From the NCBI RefSeq assembly GCF_042658845.1, contig NZ_JBHSRI010000018.1, forward strand, positions 1 to 64,000: a stretch of DNA of 64,000 nucleotides, in the 5' to 3' direction. Positions within the stretch are counted from its first letter, which is position 1. Each line of letters opens with the position of its first letter. This document shows, one piece after another, positions 16,340 through 24,707 of this stretch. The translations under genes and the position numbers were made by a program. This stretch comes from Paenisporosarcina macmurdoensis (GTDB taxonomy: Bacteria > Bacillota > Bacilli > Bacillales_A > Planococcaceae). The notes below the pieces were generated by a model. That model had not been told where the DNA came from. It was given only the letters and a program-made list of their open reading frames with translations, and did no database searches.

Positions 16340-17628
16340 TGGGACGTTCATATGAAAAGTCAAAACAAGCATTTAGTGAAGCAGTAAAATTAATGCCAGG
16401 TGGTGTCAATAGCCCGGTTCGTGCATTTAAATCAGTAGATATGGATCCTATTTTTATGGCAAGTGGAAAAGGCGCTACGATCACTGACGTTGATGGCAAT
16501 GAATACATCGATTACGTGTTATCTTGGGGACCTTTGATTTTAGGTCACTCTCATCCAGACGTTGTAGCTGCTATTCAAAAAGTAGCAGAAACGGGTACGA
16601 GTTTTGGTGCTCCTACGCTGGTTGAAAATGACTTAGCAAAACTTGTGATGGAGCGCGTTCCTTCAATCGAAATGATCCGTATGGTTTCGTCAGGGACTGA
16701 AGCGACAATGAGTGCATTACGTGCAGCACGCGGTTTCACAGGACGAGATAAAATATTGAAATTTGAAGGTTGTTACCATGGACATGGCGATAGCTTATTA
16801 ATAAAAGCGGGTTCAGGCGTCGCTACATTAGGATTACCGGATAGCCCAGGTGTTCCGGAATCGGTTGCGAAAAACACCATTACAGTAGCTTATAATGATT
16901 TAGACAGCGTTCGAGCTGCGTTTAAACAACATGGTGAAGACTTAGCTGCTGTTATCGTTGAACCAGTTGCAGGAAATATGGGCGTTGTTGGTCCTGAACC
17001 AGGTTTCTTAGAACTACTTCGTGAATTATCAACAGACAACGGAACGGTTCTGATTTTTGATGAAGTCATGACTGGTTTCCGTGTTGGCTACAATTGTGCA
17101 CAAGGTCATTTTAACGTGATTCCAGATATGACGTGTCTTGGAAAAGTAATCGGCGGGGGACTTCCTGTTGGTGCCTACGGCGGGAAACTTGAAATTATGT
17201 CTCAAATCGCGCCAAGTGGTCCGATTTATCAAGCAGGCACATTGTCAGGTAATCCACTTGCCATGACTGCCGGACTTGAAACATTGTCTCGATTAACACC
17301 TGAAACATATGATCATTTCAATCGTCTTGCAGATCAATTAGAAACTGGCTTCCGTGATGCAGCATCTAAATACCATATCCCACATACAGTAAATCGTGCA
17401 GGATCAATGATTGGGTTCTTCTTTACAAATGATACGGTTACAAACTACGATATCGCGAAAACATCTGACCTAAAAATGTTCGCAAAATATTATCGTCTGA
17501 TGGCAGAAGAAGGCATTTTCTTACCACCTTCACAATTTGAAGGTATGTTCTTATCTGCAGCTCATACATCTGAAGACATTGCAAAAACAGTAGCAGCATT
17601 CCACAAAGTGTTTGCTCAATTAGCTTAA
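16339..17628 (+). CDS. hemL: Glutamate-1-semialdehyde 2,1-aminomutase
   Basis: This PLP enzyme makes 5-aminolevulinate from the HemA product. The PLP-binding Lys is in CLGKVIGGGLPVGAYGG (about residue 267), with the aminotransferase class III motif VLIFDEVMTGFRV upstream. ATG 16339 (MGRSYEKSKQ, 429 aa) is chosen over the longer frame at 16321 because it matches homologues and overlaps the hemB stop as TAATG, with GGGGGCG before it. It is the last gene of the hem operon. Confidence 0.95.
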   Translation: MGRSYEKSKQAFSEAVKLMPGGVNSPVRAFKSVDMDPIFMASGKGATITDVDGNEYIDYVLSWGPLILGHSHPDVVAAIQKVAETGTSFGAPTLVENDLAKLVMERVPSIEMIRMVSSGTEATMSALRAARGFTGRDKILKFEGCYHGHGDSLLIKAGSGVATLGLPDSPGVPESVAKNTITVAYNDLDSVRAAFKQHGEDLAAVIVEPVAGNMGVVGPEPGFLELLRELSTDNGTVLIFDEVMTGFRVGYNCAQGHFNVIPDMTCLGKVIGGGLPVGAYGGKLEIMSQIAPSGPIYQAGTLSGNPLAMTAGLETLSRLTPETYDHFNRLADQLETGFRDAASKYHIPHTVNRAGSMIGFFFTNDTVTNYDIAKTSDLKMFAKYYRLMAEEGIFLPPSQFEGMFLSAAHTSEDIAKTVAAFHKVFAQLA

Positions 17629-17636
17629 TTAACATG

Positions 17637-17670
17637 TCCTGGTACTCTCAAGAGTATCAGGGCTTTTTTG
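17637..17670 (+). terminator. Intrinsic terminator of the hem operon
   Basis: CCTGGTACTC and GAGTATCAGGG pair around TCAA and are followed by TTTTTT. Confidence 0.8.
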
Positions 17671-17783
17671 AAGAAATGACAGGCGAGCGGGGGACAAGAT
17701 ACATCCGTATTAGCGGGACGTTTCCCTCCCCGATTTAACACGAGTGCCTGGCACTTTTGGTGAGTGAAAGAGGTGAGTTTGAG

Positions 17784-18839
17784 TTGAGGAAGTCATGGAT
17801 GATTGTACGGACATTTTTAATAGCTGCTACTGCGGGATTCATTTTTGATTGGATTGGTATCTTTTTGCCATGGCTACTCGGTCCAATGGTTTCATTATTA
17901 CTTCTACGTCAATATACAAAAGTTGAATTTGAATGGCCAAAATTATTGCGTCAAATTGGGTTAATCTTTCTAGGTATACAAATTGGTTCATCCTTTACAA
18001 AAGCATCGATCGTACTCATGTGGAGTGATTTTCCGTTAATGGTTCTCATGACGCTATCCATTGTCGGTGTGGCATTACTTTTGAGTATGTTATTTATGAA
18101 AATGTCGGGGGAAACGATTGCTACTAGTGTATTAGGTTCACTGCCTGGGGGACTTTCTCAAATGGTGCTACTTAGCGAAGAAGTGAAGTCAGCAAATTCC
18201 ACGGTCGTTACGTTAATGCAAACGTTTCGAATATTTGTCGTTGTAACGGTTGTTCCTTTTTTAACTGCGTGGATTCCTCAAGGTTCACATATAAATGATG
18301 TGTCTCTCGATGAGTTGTCTACGTTTAACTTAGTGCATTTTGTCATATTTGCAGTGTTGGGAATTGGTTTTTTTGTGGGGATGAAGAAAATCCATTTTCC
18401 GTTACCTGAACTCATGGCCCCTATTTTATCCATGGCCATCGTGCAGTTTGTTACGGATCATCCGGTTGTGGAAGTGCCTTCAATCGTATTGATTCTCTCT
18501 CAGATTTTTGTTGGTGCACATTTAGGCTTACAGCTTGAAAAAGTGCGTGATCAATTATCGATGAGACTGTTTGGTGCCATTGTGCTGACGAATTTGGCTC
18601 TCATTGCATTTTGTGCAGGATTGGCGTACATATTAACGTTCATTCATCCTATCAACACGTTTCTAGATTTCTTTATAAGTGCTGCACCTGGAGGCATAGC
18701 CGAAATGTCTATCACAGCTTTAGAAACTGGAGCGGATTTGTCGACGGTAACCAGTTTTCATCTATTCCGTATTTTCTTTATCTTGTTAATAGCGGGACCG
18801 GTGTTGACCTATGCATTGAAGAGATGGTTGAAAGCTTAG
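17784..18839 (+). CDS. AbrB-family integral membrane protein (possible transporter)
   Basis: The protein has two homologous halves, each of about four to five hydrophobic segments, with the paired signatures GFIFDWIGIFLPWLLGPM and SLPGGLSQM in the first half and LPELMAPIL and SAAPGGIAEM in the second. This is the duplicated AbrB/'ammonia monooxygenase-like' membrane family, distinct from the AbrB transcription factor. Its substrate is unknown. TTG 17784 is chosen because AAAGAGGTGAG lies seven bases upstream; in-frame GTG and TTG codons at 17757-17762 have no site. It sits where B. subtilis has spoVID-ysxE after hemL, so it is an insertion relative to that order. A GTGCC-TGGCAC palindrome lies just upstream. 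Confidence 0.8.
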   Translation: MRKSWMIVRTFLIAATAGFIFDWIGIFLPWLLGPMVSLLLLRQYTKVEFEWPKLLRQIGLIFLGIQIGSSFTKASIVLMWSDFPLMVLMTLSIVGVALLLSMLFMKMSGETIATSVLGSLPGGLSQMVLLSEEVKSANSTVVTLMQTFRIFVVVTVVPFLTAWIPQGSHINDVSLDELSTFNLVHFVIFAVLGIGFFVGMKKIHFPLPELMAPILSMAIVQFVTDHPVVEVPSIVLILSQIFVGAHLGLQLEKVRDQLSMRLFGAIVLTNLALIAFCAGLAYILTFIHPINTFLDFFISAAPGGIAEMSITALETGADLSTVTSFHLFRIFFILLIAGPVLTYALKRWLKA

Positions 18840-19051
18840 TAATTGACTTCAATAGGTTTCCAGTCCGCTTCAGGCGCTTTAACTGCTGCACCATAATCTA
18901 TAGAACAAAGAGAGATGAGCTTGTGACTTCGTCACTGCGCTCACCTCTCTTTTTTTAGATCATCCTGCGACGGCTGTGCACCTTTCGCTCCCTTACAACC
19001 TGGACATACATAGTTAAAATCGTTTGGTTTACTAAAGAAGCGGTGCTCTCT
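18836..19051 (-). pseudogene. Remnants of an unidentified minus-strand gene
   Basis: Two start-less minus-strand segments look coding. One (18941-19051) contains RFFSKPNDFNYVCPGCKGAK, with a CxxC zinc-ribbon-like motif. The other (about 18836-18925) contains DYGAAVKAPEADWKPIEVNY before a stop. Both are preceded by in-frame stops, and the terminator hairpin lies between them. They may be pieces of one decayed gene. The family is not recognised. Confidence 0.3.
18907..18957 (+). terminator. Intrinsic terminator after the AbrB-like gene
   Basis: AGAGAGATGAGC pairs with GCTCACCTCTCT, followed by TTTTTTT. The inner GTGAC...GTCAC extends the stem. Confidence 0.75.
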
Positions 19052-19325
19052 TTAAATAGATGTTCGGTCGAAGATGGTATTTCGAACTCTTTCTGCTTCA
19101 TTTATTTTCCGGGAAAATCCAATTCTCCAGTAATTACTTTAAAACATACTATCTATGGAATCACTCTACTTTAAACAGTAGCGTAGTGAAAACAAAACCA
19201 ATCAAAAACACTTAGATAGGAGCCATTCCGCTAAAATGCTACAGGGCTCTTTTCTGTGAGCGAGGGGTTTCAATAAGACAACTAAGCAGTTAGAAGTCAA
19301 GTCCGGAAAACGAGCTGGTGCCATT
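19052..19325. other. Non-coding stretch, nothing recognised
   Basis: No frame with a ribosome binding site and no clear hairpin was found. It may be part of the same decayed locus. Confidence 0.35.
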
Positions 19326-19529
19326 TTACGCTTCGCTTAATTTCAATAGTTCACTTATAAATTCATCGCTGCCAGGCAAAAACATGAATAGTGAAACAAT
19401 AATGAATAGAATCCCGAAAATAAACAGCAGAACTACTATCTTAACTGAACGAGACACGTCTTTTTTTAGTGCACCAACAATTAGAAAAAGAATGCCGATC
19501 AACAATATTAAAAAATACCAAAAACCCAT
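19326..19529 (-). CDS. Small two-helix membrane protein, 67 aa
   Basis: Two hydrophobic segments (WYFLILLIGILFLIVGAL, about residues 3-22, and IVVLLFIFGILFIIVSLFMF, about 31-52) are joined by a short basic loop KKDVSRSVK. The ATG at 19529 has GAGGTGA just upstream. No family is recognised; the layout resembles many small Bacillales membrane proteins of unknown role. Confidence 0.5.
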   Translation of the reverse strand: MGFWYFLILLIGILFLIVGALKKDVSRSVKIVVLLFIFGILFIIVSLFMFLPGSDEFISELLKLSEA

Positions 19530-19689
19530 CAAATCACCTCATTCTACACCACTCAAAATAATGTTCTCTAATACCTTCGTTCCGATTGCAAACTTCCATA
19601 ACGTATTACAAATCTAATTACTCATCACATAATCAATTCATAGTGATTGAAACGTCTCCTATTACAGAAAGTTCCATTGAAATAGAAAG

Positions 19690-19945
19690 AAGAGGCTGTC
19701 TATAAAGTCCCTCTATTATAAAATAAGTGGAGAAAATGAGTCTTTTTTCTGTACCTCCATTTGAACATTCTAACAATGTATAATTGTCTGTTTTGTACAT
19801 GATAAACTTAAGGTTGATTGGAATGGAAGACGGCGACTCCAGCGGGAATAGCATGAGCGGAAGACCCCGCAGACGAGCTTGCTCGTCGAGGAGGCTGATG
19901 CCATGCCCGCGGAAAGCGTCCGTTTGAAGTGGAAATCAACCTCTA
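19690..19945 (+). repeat. Dispersed structured repeat, copy 2 (flank type Y)
   Basis: The core at about 19819-19942 matches copies 1, 3 and 4 (GGCGACTCCAGCGGGAATAG, GACGAGCTTGCTCGTC, CATGCCCGCGGAAAGCGTCC). The left flank, about 19692-19818, starts GGCTGTCTATAAAGTCCC, includes TCCATTTGAACATT and AACTTAAGGTTGATTGGA, and is shared with copy 4 but not with copies 1 and 3. Confidence 0.8.
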
Positions 19946-19957
19946 CTAAATATAAAA

Positions 19958-20004
19958 AAGGAACTGCCCTTAGTCATATTTCACGACTTTTAGGACAGCT
20001 CCTT
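19958..20004 (-). terminator. Hairpin with T run in the minus direction
   Basis: AAGGAACTGCCC pairs imperfectly with GGACAGCTCCTT. On the minus strand it is followed by TTTTTT. It resembles the hairpin at 62309-62360 (GGACTGTCC, AAAGTCAT, GGCAGTCC) and lies immediately after repeat copy 2. Confidence 0.5.
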
Positions 20005-20135
20005 CTCACTACTATTTATTGAAAGTCCGTGATGTGTAATTTATTTCAATAAAATATCAAATCATTATTTAGTAGCATAAAGGCTCGTTCACTCGCATAA
20101 AATCTTTCACATAGCACTGTGAAGGAGGACAAGAA

Positions 20136-20699
20136 GTGAATCAAGTTAATTGGCAACTTCAAGAAGTATTTTATTTTCCGGAAAGTTTTGGTGTACCAAC
20201 TAGTGCGTCACGCATAGCGGTTAAACCGCAAGTCGAATTTCAACAGGTAAATGGTGTGTCTAGTTTATACGGCATTTACCATATCGCGGCGAATGTAGGA
20301 TTTCAGCCAGGTGAATGTGAACATCACGGAACTTCTGAATGGATTTCAATTGAGGATTTAGACATCAACGGAGATAATGGATATTTTGAATATGCAGTTC
20401 CATTGTTTGTGGAATTGCCGCCTACGTATGTGCATGGCAATAGACAACCTGAAATTGAATTGTCAGACGTGAAGGCACATATTACAGATGAAAATGCCTT
20501 GAAAGTGGAATGGCAAGTGACGTGTTCGTATGAAAAACCACCAGAACGGGAATCCCCAACACTAGAAAGTAGTAGTTCTAGTAGTTCTTCACACGAATCG
20601 TCTAATTCAGAGGAGCGCCCAGTGTCCAAAGAAGACGCTGAATTACCATTTTTCTTACGTGGCTTAACAGATGCTTATTCTGTTTACGAAGTTAAATGA
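20136..20699 (+). CDS. spoVID: Shortened SpoVID-like spore-coat morphogenesis protein
   Basis: The N-terminal domain pattern (VEFQQVNGVSSLYGIYHIAA, then YFEYAVPLFVELPPTYV and ALKVEWQVTC) matches the SpoVID N-terminal domain, which helps the coat encase the spore. A Ser-rich linker follows (about 147-160), then a short tail FLRGLTDAYSVYEVK. At 187 aa it is much shorter than B. subtilis SpoVID and lacks its C-terminal LysM domain. GTG/ATG choice: a start near AAGTGAATCAAG behind AAGGAGG. It lies upstream of valS as in B. subtilis. The stop overlaps the 3' end of the convergent small gene. Confidence 0.7.
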   Translation: MNQVNWQLQEVFYFPESFGVPTSASRIAVKPQVEFQQVNGVSSLYGIYHIAANVGFQPGECEHHGTSEWISIEDLDINGDNGYFEYAVPLFVELPPTYVHGNRQPEIELSDVKAHITDENALKVEWQVTCSYEKPPERESPTLESSSSSSSSHESSNSEERPVSKEDAELPFFLRGLTDAYSVYEVK

Positions 20700-20883
20700 T
20701 GTCTTTTTGAAACAAAACCAATATACCGATTAAAAGGCATAACAGTAAAAAATCGAATGTTGTCGGTATAAATATGCATCGGATTAATTCGAATACTGTA
20801 ATCGGCAAAATGATATTCTTGCAATAAAATCGAGTTTTTCGAAGCCAAGGGGGAAGCAAGTAGGGGTTATATCCTCGTCTCAT
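20692..20883 (-). CDS. Small membrane protein, 63 aa
   Basis: The protein begins MRRGYNPYLLPPWLRK and then has two hydrophobic segments covering about residues 23-60. The ATG at 20883 has a strong AAAGGAGG seven bases upstream, which decides against the longer frame to 20946. It is convergent with the spoVID-like gene and divergent from the valS promoter. I do not recognise the family. Confidence 0.6.
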   Translation of the reverse strand: MRRGYNPYLLPPWLRKTRFYCKNIILPITVFELIRCIFIPTTFDFLLLCLLIGILVLFQKDII

Positions 20884-20907
20884 AATAAATCCTCCTTTCA
20901 AAAATAC

Positions 20908-20937
20908 TTGACGGTAACATAAATCATTCGATACAAT
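20908..20937 (+). promoter_or_regulatory. Promoter of the valS leader
   Basis: TTGACG (20908-20913) and TACAAT (20932-20937) with an 18-base spacer lie about 50 bases before the T-box elements. Confidence 0.6.
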
Positions 20938-20984
20938 ACTTATCAATAGTATTAAATGATAAATTAATTAAATATCGATGCATT

Positions 20985-21222
20985 GATTGGGAAGAGTAAA
21001 ATGTTGTTGTTTTCATTAGAGAGGAAACGCTTGCTGAAAGTTTCCGTAAACACACATTTGAATGTCGCCCAGGAGCAGTTTCTGTGAAAATAGGAAGTAG
21101 CAGAAATCGGTTAAAAGCCGTTATATAAACTTGAGCGCGTGATGATTTTTTTGTCATCTGCGAATAAAGGTGGTACCGCGAACAACTCCTTCGTCCTTTT
21201 TGTGACGATAGGAGTTTTTTTG
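20985..21222 (+). ncRNA. Valine T-box riboswitch
   Basis: The leader shows the stem I motifs GGGAAGAGTA, GAGAGG and GCTGAAAG, then GAATGTCGCCC, whose GTC (21064-21066) is a valine codon in the specifier position. The T-box AAAGGTGGTACCGCG is at 21166-21180, followed by a terminator (AACTCCT with AGGAGTT and a T run, to 21222). Uncharged valine tRNA should pair with the specifier and the T-box and allow readthrough into valS. Consistent with the downstream gene. Confidence 0.93.
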
Positions 21223-21245
21223 TATTCAAAAATTAGGAGGAACAT

Positions 21246-23897
21246 ATGATGACTGAACAACAAAACACACAACTGCCAACGAAATATGATCCTAAGTCCA
21301 TTGAACAAGGACGCTACGAATGGTGGCTAAAAGGGAAGTTTTTCGAGGCGCAACCTGAAAGCGACAAAGAACCGTATACCATCGTTATTCCACCACCAAA
21401 CGTAACTGGTAAATTGCATTTAGGGCACGCATGGGACACAACTTTGCAAGATATTTTAATTCGCATGAAACGCATGCAAGGCTATGATGCTTTGTGGTTA
21501 CCAGGAATGGACCATGCAGGTATTGCCACTCAAGCTAAGGTAGAAGAGAAACTTCGCTCTGAAGGCAAAACACGTTACGATTTAGGTCGTGATGAGTTTG
21601 TTAAAGAGACGTGGAAGTGGAAAGATGAATATGCTGGTCATATTCGTACACAATGGTCAAAACTTGGTTTAGGTCTTGATTATTCACGTGAACGTTTCAC
21701 ACTCGATGAAGGTTTATCTAATGCCGTAAAAGAAGTGTTCGTAAAACTTTATAATAAGGGCCTCATTTATCGTGGGGAACGTATTATTAACTGGGATCCG
21801 GCAACGAAAACAGCATTATCGGATATTGAAGTTATCCATCAAGACGTACAGGGTGCTTTCTATCATATGCGTTACCCACTAACAGATGGCACTGGATTTA
21901 TAGAAGTGGCGACAACGCGACCAGAAACTATGCTTGGTGATACAGCAGTAGCGGTTCATCCAGAAGACGATCGCTACAAACACTTAATCGGTAAAACGGT
22001 TACGTTACCAATTGTAGGACGTGAAATTAAAATCGTAGCAGATGATTATGTGGAAATGGATTTTGGAAGTGGTGCTGTAAAAATTACTCCAGCTCATGAC
22101 CCTAATGACTTTGAAATCGGTAATCGTCATAACTTAGAACGCGTATTAGTTATGAATGAAGACGGTACGATGAATAAATTAGCAGGGAAATATGAAGGTA
22201 TGGACCGTTTTGATTGCCGTAAGCAAATTGTTGCGGATCTTCAGCAAGCTGACGTTCTTTACAAAATCGAAGAGCATTCGCATTCAGTAGGTCACTCAGA
22301 ACGCAGTGGAGCAGTTGTAGAACCATATCTGTCAACACAATGGTTCGTTAACATGCAGCCACTTGCTGAACAAGCGATTAAATTACAAAAGAGTGAAGAT
22401 AAAGTTCAATTCGTACCAGACCGTTTTGAAAACACCTATTTACGCTGGATGGAAAACGTTCACGACTGGTGTATTTCTCGTCAGTTATGGTGGGGCCATC
22501 GAATTCCGGCTTGGTATCATATCGAAACAGGTGAAATTTATGTTGGTCATGAAGCACCTGCGGACGTTGAAAACTGGAAGCAAGATGAAGATGTATTAGA
22601 TACATGGTTCTCTTCAGCACTATGGCCGTTTTCAACGATGGGTTGGCCTGACGAAGCGAATGAAGAATTCAAACGCTACTACCCGACTAATGCATTAGTA
22701 ACAGGTTATGACATTATATTCTTCTGGGTTTCTCGTATGATTTTCCAAGGAATCGAATTTACTGATCAACGTCCATTTGACGATGTATTAATTCATGGAT
22801 TAGTAAGAGCTGAAGACGGACGCAAAATGTCTAAGTCTTTAGGTAACGGAATTGACCCAATGGATGTTATTGACCAATACGGGGCCGATGCACTTCGTTA
22901 CTTCTTATCAACTGGTTCTTCACCTGGTCAAGATTTACGTTTCTCGATTGAAAAAGTAGAGTCCGTTTGGAACTTTGCGAATAAAATTTGGAACGCTTCA
23001 CGTTTTGCCATGATGAATATGGAAGGCATGAAGTTTGAAGATATTGATTTAAGCGGAGAAAAATCTGTTGCTGATGCATGGATTCTCACTCGTTTAAATG
23101 AAACCATTGATCAAGTAACGAAACAAGCGGAGAAATATGAGTTCGGCGAAGTAGGTCGCGCCCTTTATAACTTCATCTGGGATGACTTCTGTGACTGGTA
23201 CATCGAAATGGCGAAACTTCCATTACACAGTGAAGACGAAGACGCGAAGAAAATGACGCGTTCTGTATTAGCGTATGTATTAGACAATACTATGCGTTTA
23301 CTACATCCATTCATGCCATTCATCACTGAAGAGATTTGGCAGAACCTACCTCACGAAGGTGAATCGATTACAATAGCGGCATGGCCGACTGTAAACGAAT
23401 CATTAACGGATAGCAAAAAAGCATCAAACATGAAGTTGCTGTCAGATATAATTCGCTCGGTACGAACGATTCGTGCTGAAGTACAAACACCAATGAGCAA
23501 AAAAGTACCATTATATATTTCGGCAAAAGATGCAGAAACTCTAGCAGTACTTGAAGAAAACGCGAAGTACTTAGAGAAATTCTGTAATCCAGAACCATTA
23601 GTATTAGGTCAAGGAATCGAAGCACCAGGTCAATGCATGTCAAGTGTAGTATCGGGTGCAGAACTATTCCTACCATTAGAAGGCTTAATCGACATCGCAG
23701 CTGAAACAGTGCGCTTAGAAAAAGAGCTTGAGAAATGGGCAAAAGAAGTTAAACTCGTTACAGGTAAACTGTCAAACGAACGCTTCGTTTCAAAAGCACC
23801 AGAAGCAGTAGTTGCAGAAGAGCGTGCGAAACAAGCAGATTATATCGAAAAACACGCAATCGTAGAAAAACGCTTAGCTGAATTGAAAACTTTATAA
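21246..23897 (+). CDS. valS: Valyl-tRNA synthetase
   Basis: ValS charges tRNA-Val. The class I signatures are the HIGH-type HLGHA in GKLHLGHAWDT (about residue 58) and KMSKS in DGRKMSKSLGNG (about 530). An editing domain and a C-terminal coiled coil (ETVRLEKELEKWAKEV) are present. About 883 aa, as expected. Two ATGs are adjacent (21246 and 21249) behind AGGAGG; the second has the more usual spacing of eight. Controlled by the upstream T-box. Confidence 0.97.
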   Translation: MMTEQQNTQLPTKYDPKSIEQGRYEWWLKGKFFEAQPESDKEPYTIVIPPPNVTGKLHLGHAWDTTLQDILIRMKRMQGYDALWLPGMDHAGIATQAKVEEKLRSEGKTRYDLGRDEFVKETWKWKDEYAGHIRTQWSKLGLGLDYSRERFTLDEGLSNAVKEVFVKLYNKGLIYRGERIINWDPATKTALSDIEVIHQDVQGAFYHMRYPLTDGTGFIEVATTRPETMLGDTAVAVHPEDDRYKHLIGKTVTLPIVGREIKIVADDYVEMDFGSGAVKITPAHDPNDFEIGNRHNLERVLVMNEDGTMNKLAGKYEGMDRFDCRKQIVADLQQADVLYKIEEHSHSVGHSERSGAVVEPYLSTQWFVNMQPLAEQAIKLQKSEDKVQFVPDRFENTYLRWMENVHDWCISRQLWWGHRIPAWYHIETGEIYVGHEAPADVENWKQDEDVLDTWFSSALWPFSTMGWPDEANEEFKRYYPTNALVTGYDIIFFWVSRMIFQGIEFTDQRPFDDVLIHGLVRAEDGRKMSKSLGNGIDPMDVIDQYGADALRYFLSTGSSPGQDLRFSIEKVESVWNFANKIWNASRFAMMNMEGMKFEDIDLSGEKSVADAWILTRLNETIDQVTKQAEKYEFGEVGRALYNFIWDDFCDWYIEMAKLPLHSEDEDAKKMTRSVLAYVLDNTMRLLHPFMPFITEEIWQNLPHEGESITIAAWPTVNESLTDSKKASNMKLLSDIIRSVRTIRAEVQTPMSKKVPLYISAKDAETLAVLEENAKYLEKFCNPEPLVLGQGIEAPGQCMSSVVSGAELFLPLEGLIDIAAETVRLEKELEKWAKEVKLVTGKLSNERFVSKAPEAVVAEERAKQADYIEKHAIVEKRLAELKTL

Positions 23898-23907
23898 TTT
23901 GATTGGA

Positions 23908-23940
23908 GGGTGTCCCGATATGTTGGGATACCCTTTTTTC
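23908..23940 (+). terminator. Intrinsic terminator of valS
   Basis: GGGTGTCCC pairs with GGGATACCC and is followed by TTTTTT, 10 bases after the valS stop. Confidence 0.8.
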
Positions 23941-24053
23941 AATAGAAGTCCCTCCCCGCAGAAAAGGCTGCGGAGCGGAGCGAGTAGCCCAATTAAAGAT
24001 TTTTACTCACTGTTATAACTCCAAAATCTGATACCATTAAACTGAGCGGAGGC

Positions 24054-24158
24054 TCAGTCTGACTTTTTGACGTTGACGTCTGAAAAAATGGAGTCGACGT
24101 CTGAAAAAAGACGCTTCACGTCTGAAAAATCGCGGTTGACGTCTGAAAACCTAAGTTA
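24054..24158 (+). repeat. 21-nt periodic array D, core TTGACGTCTGAAAA
   Basis: GACGTC-type cores occur at 24075, 24096, 24117 (CACGTC) and 24138, exactly 21 bases apart, each followed by TGAAAA. A further degenerate unit with GTCTGA in register precedes them at 24057. The core contains the palindrome GACGTC. An ACTGAGC-GGAG-GCTCAGT hairpin lies directly before the array. Confidence 0.8.
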
Positions 24159-24329
24159 AGGAAAAATCCGCGATATTTTCAAGCTTTAAAGAAATTGAAA
24201 CCCCCACCCAAATTGTTTCAATGAGGTTTCACGTTGTAATTTAAATTTCATAGAAAATAATCCACCAAAAAAATGTGAGCATTGTTGTTTTTGAAACAAT
24301 AAAATGTCATATATATTTCATATAGTAAC
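24159..24329. other. Non-coding AT-rich stretch
   Basis: A GAAATTGAAAC...GTTTCAAT inverted repeat around 24191-24225 is the only structure seen. No gene is supported between the 21-nt array and repeat copy 3. Confidence 0.4.
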
Positions 24330-24546
24330 TGAGTCAATTTCAAAAATGCCTTTTCATGAGTGATACACAATTAATTGAAAGTGTATTCCTTTGAATTGGT
24401 TAAGAATTTAGGTTATTTGATTGGAGTGGAGGGTGGTGACCCCAACGGGAATAGCATGAGCTGAAGACCCCGCAAGGCGAGCTTGCTCGTCGAGGAGACT
24501 GAGGCCATGCCCGCGGAAAGCGTCCACCCGTAACGGAAATCAATCA
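24330..24546 (+). repeat. Dispersed structured repeat, copy 3 (flank type X)
   Basis: The core at about 24420-24546 carries GGGAATAGCATGAGCTGAAG, CGAGCTTGCTCGTCGAGGAG and CATGCCCGCGGAAAGCGTCC. The left flank matches copy 1 (TGAGTCAATTTCAAAAATGC, then TTTAGGTTATTTGATTGGAG), including an ATACAC...GTGTAT hairpin at about 24362-24386. Relative to copy 1 the core has substitutions and one or two inserted bases. Confidence 0.8.
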
Positions 24547-24707
24547 CATCAATTTAGATCCAAACAGTTCCAAAGGTATGGTTGTTATGGTGGAAAAATA
24601 TTCTTTAGTAACTAGAAATAATTTCATATCTTTTCCGCGAATGAACGTGATAGAATAAAGTGAATTCTCGGAAAATCTGGGAATATTCAGTTTGAGGAGT
24701 GACCTAT

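Noticed and set aside
24054..24158. CRISPR array
   Set aside because: Repeats are only about 10-14 bases, the period is 21, units are imperfect and no cas genes are present. The same applies to the other arrays.
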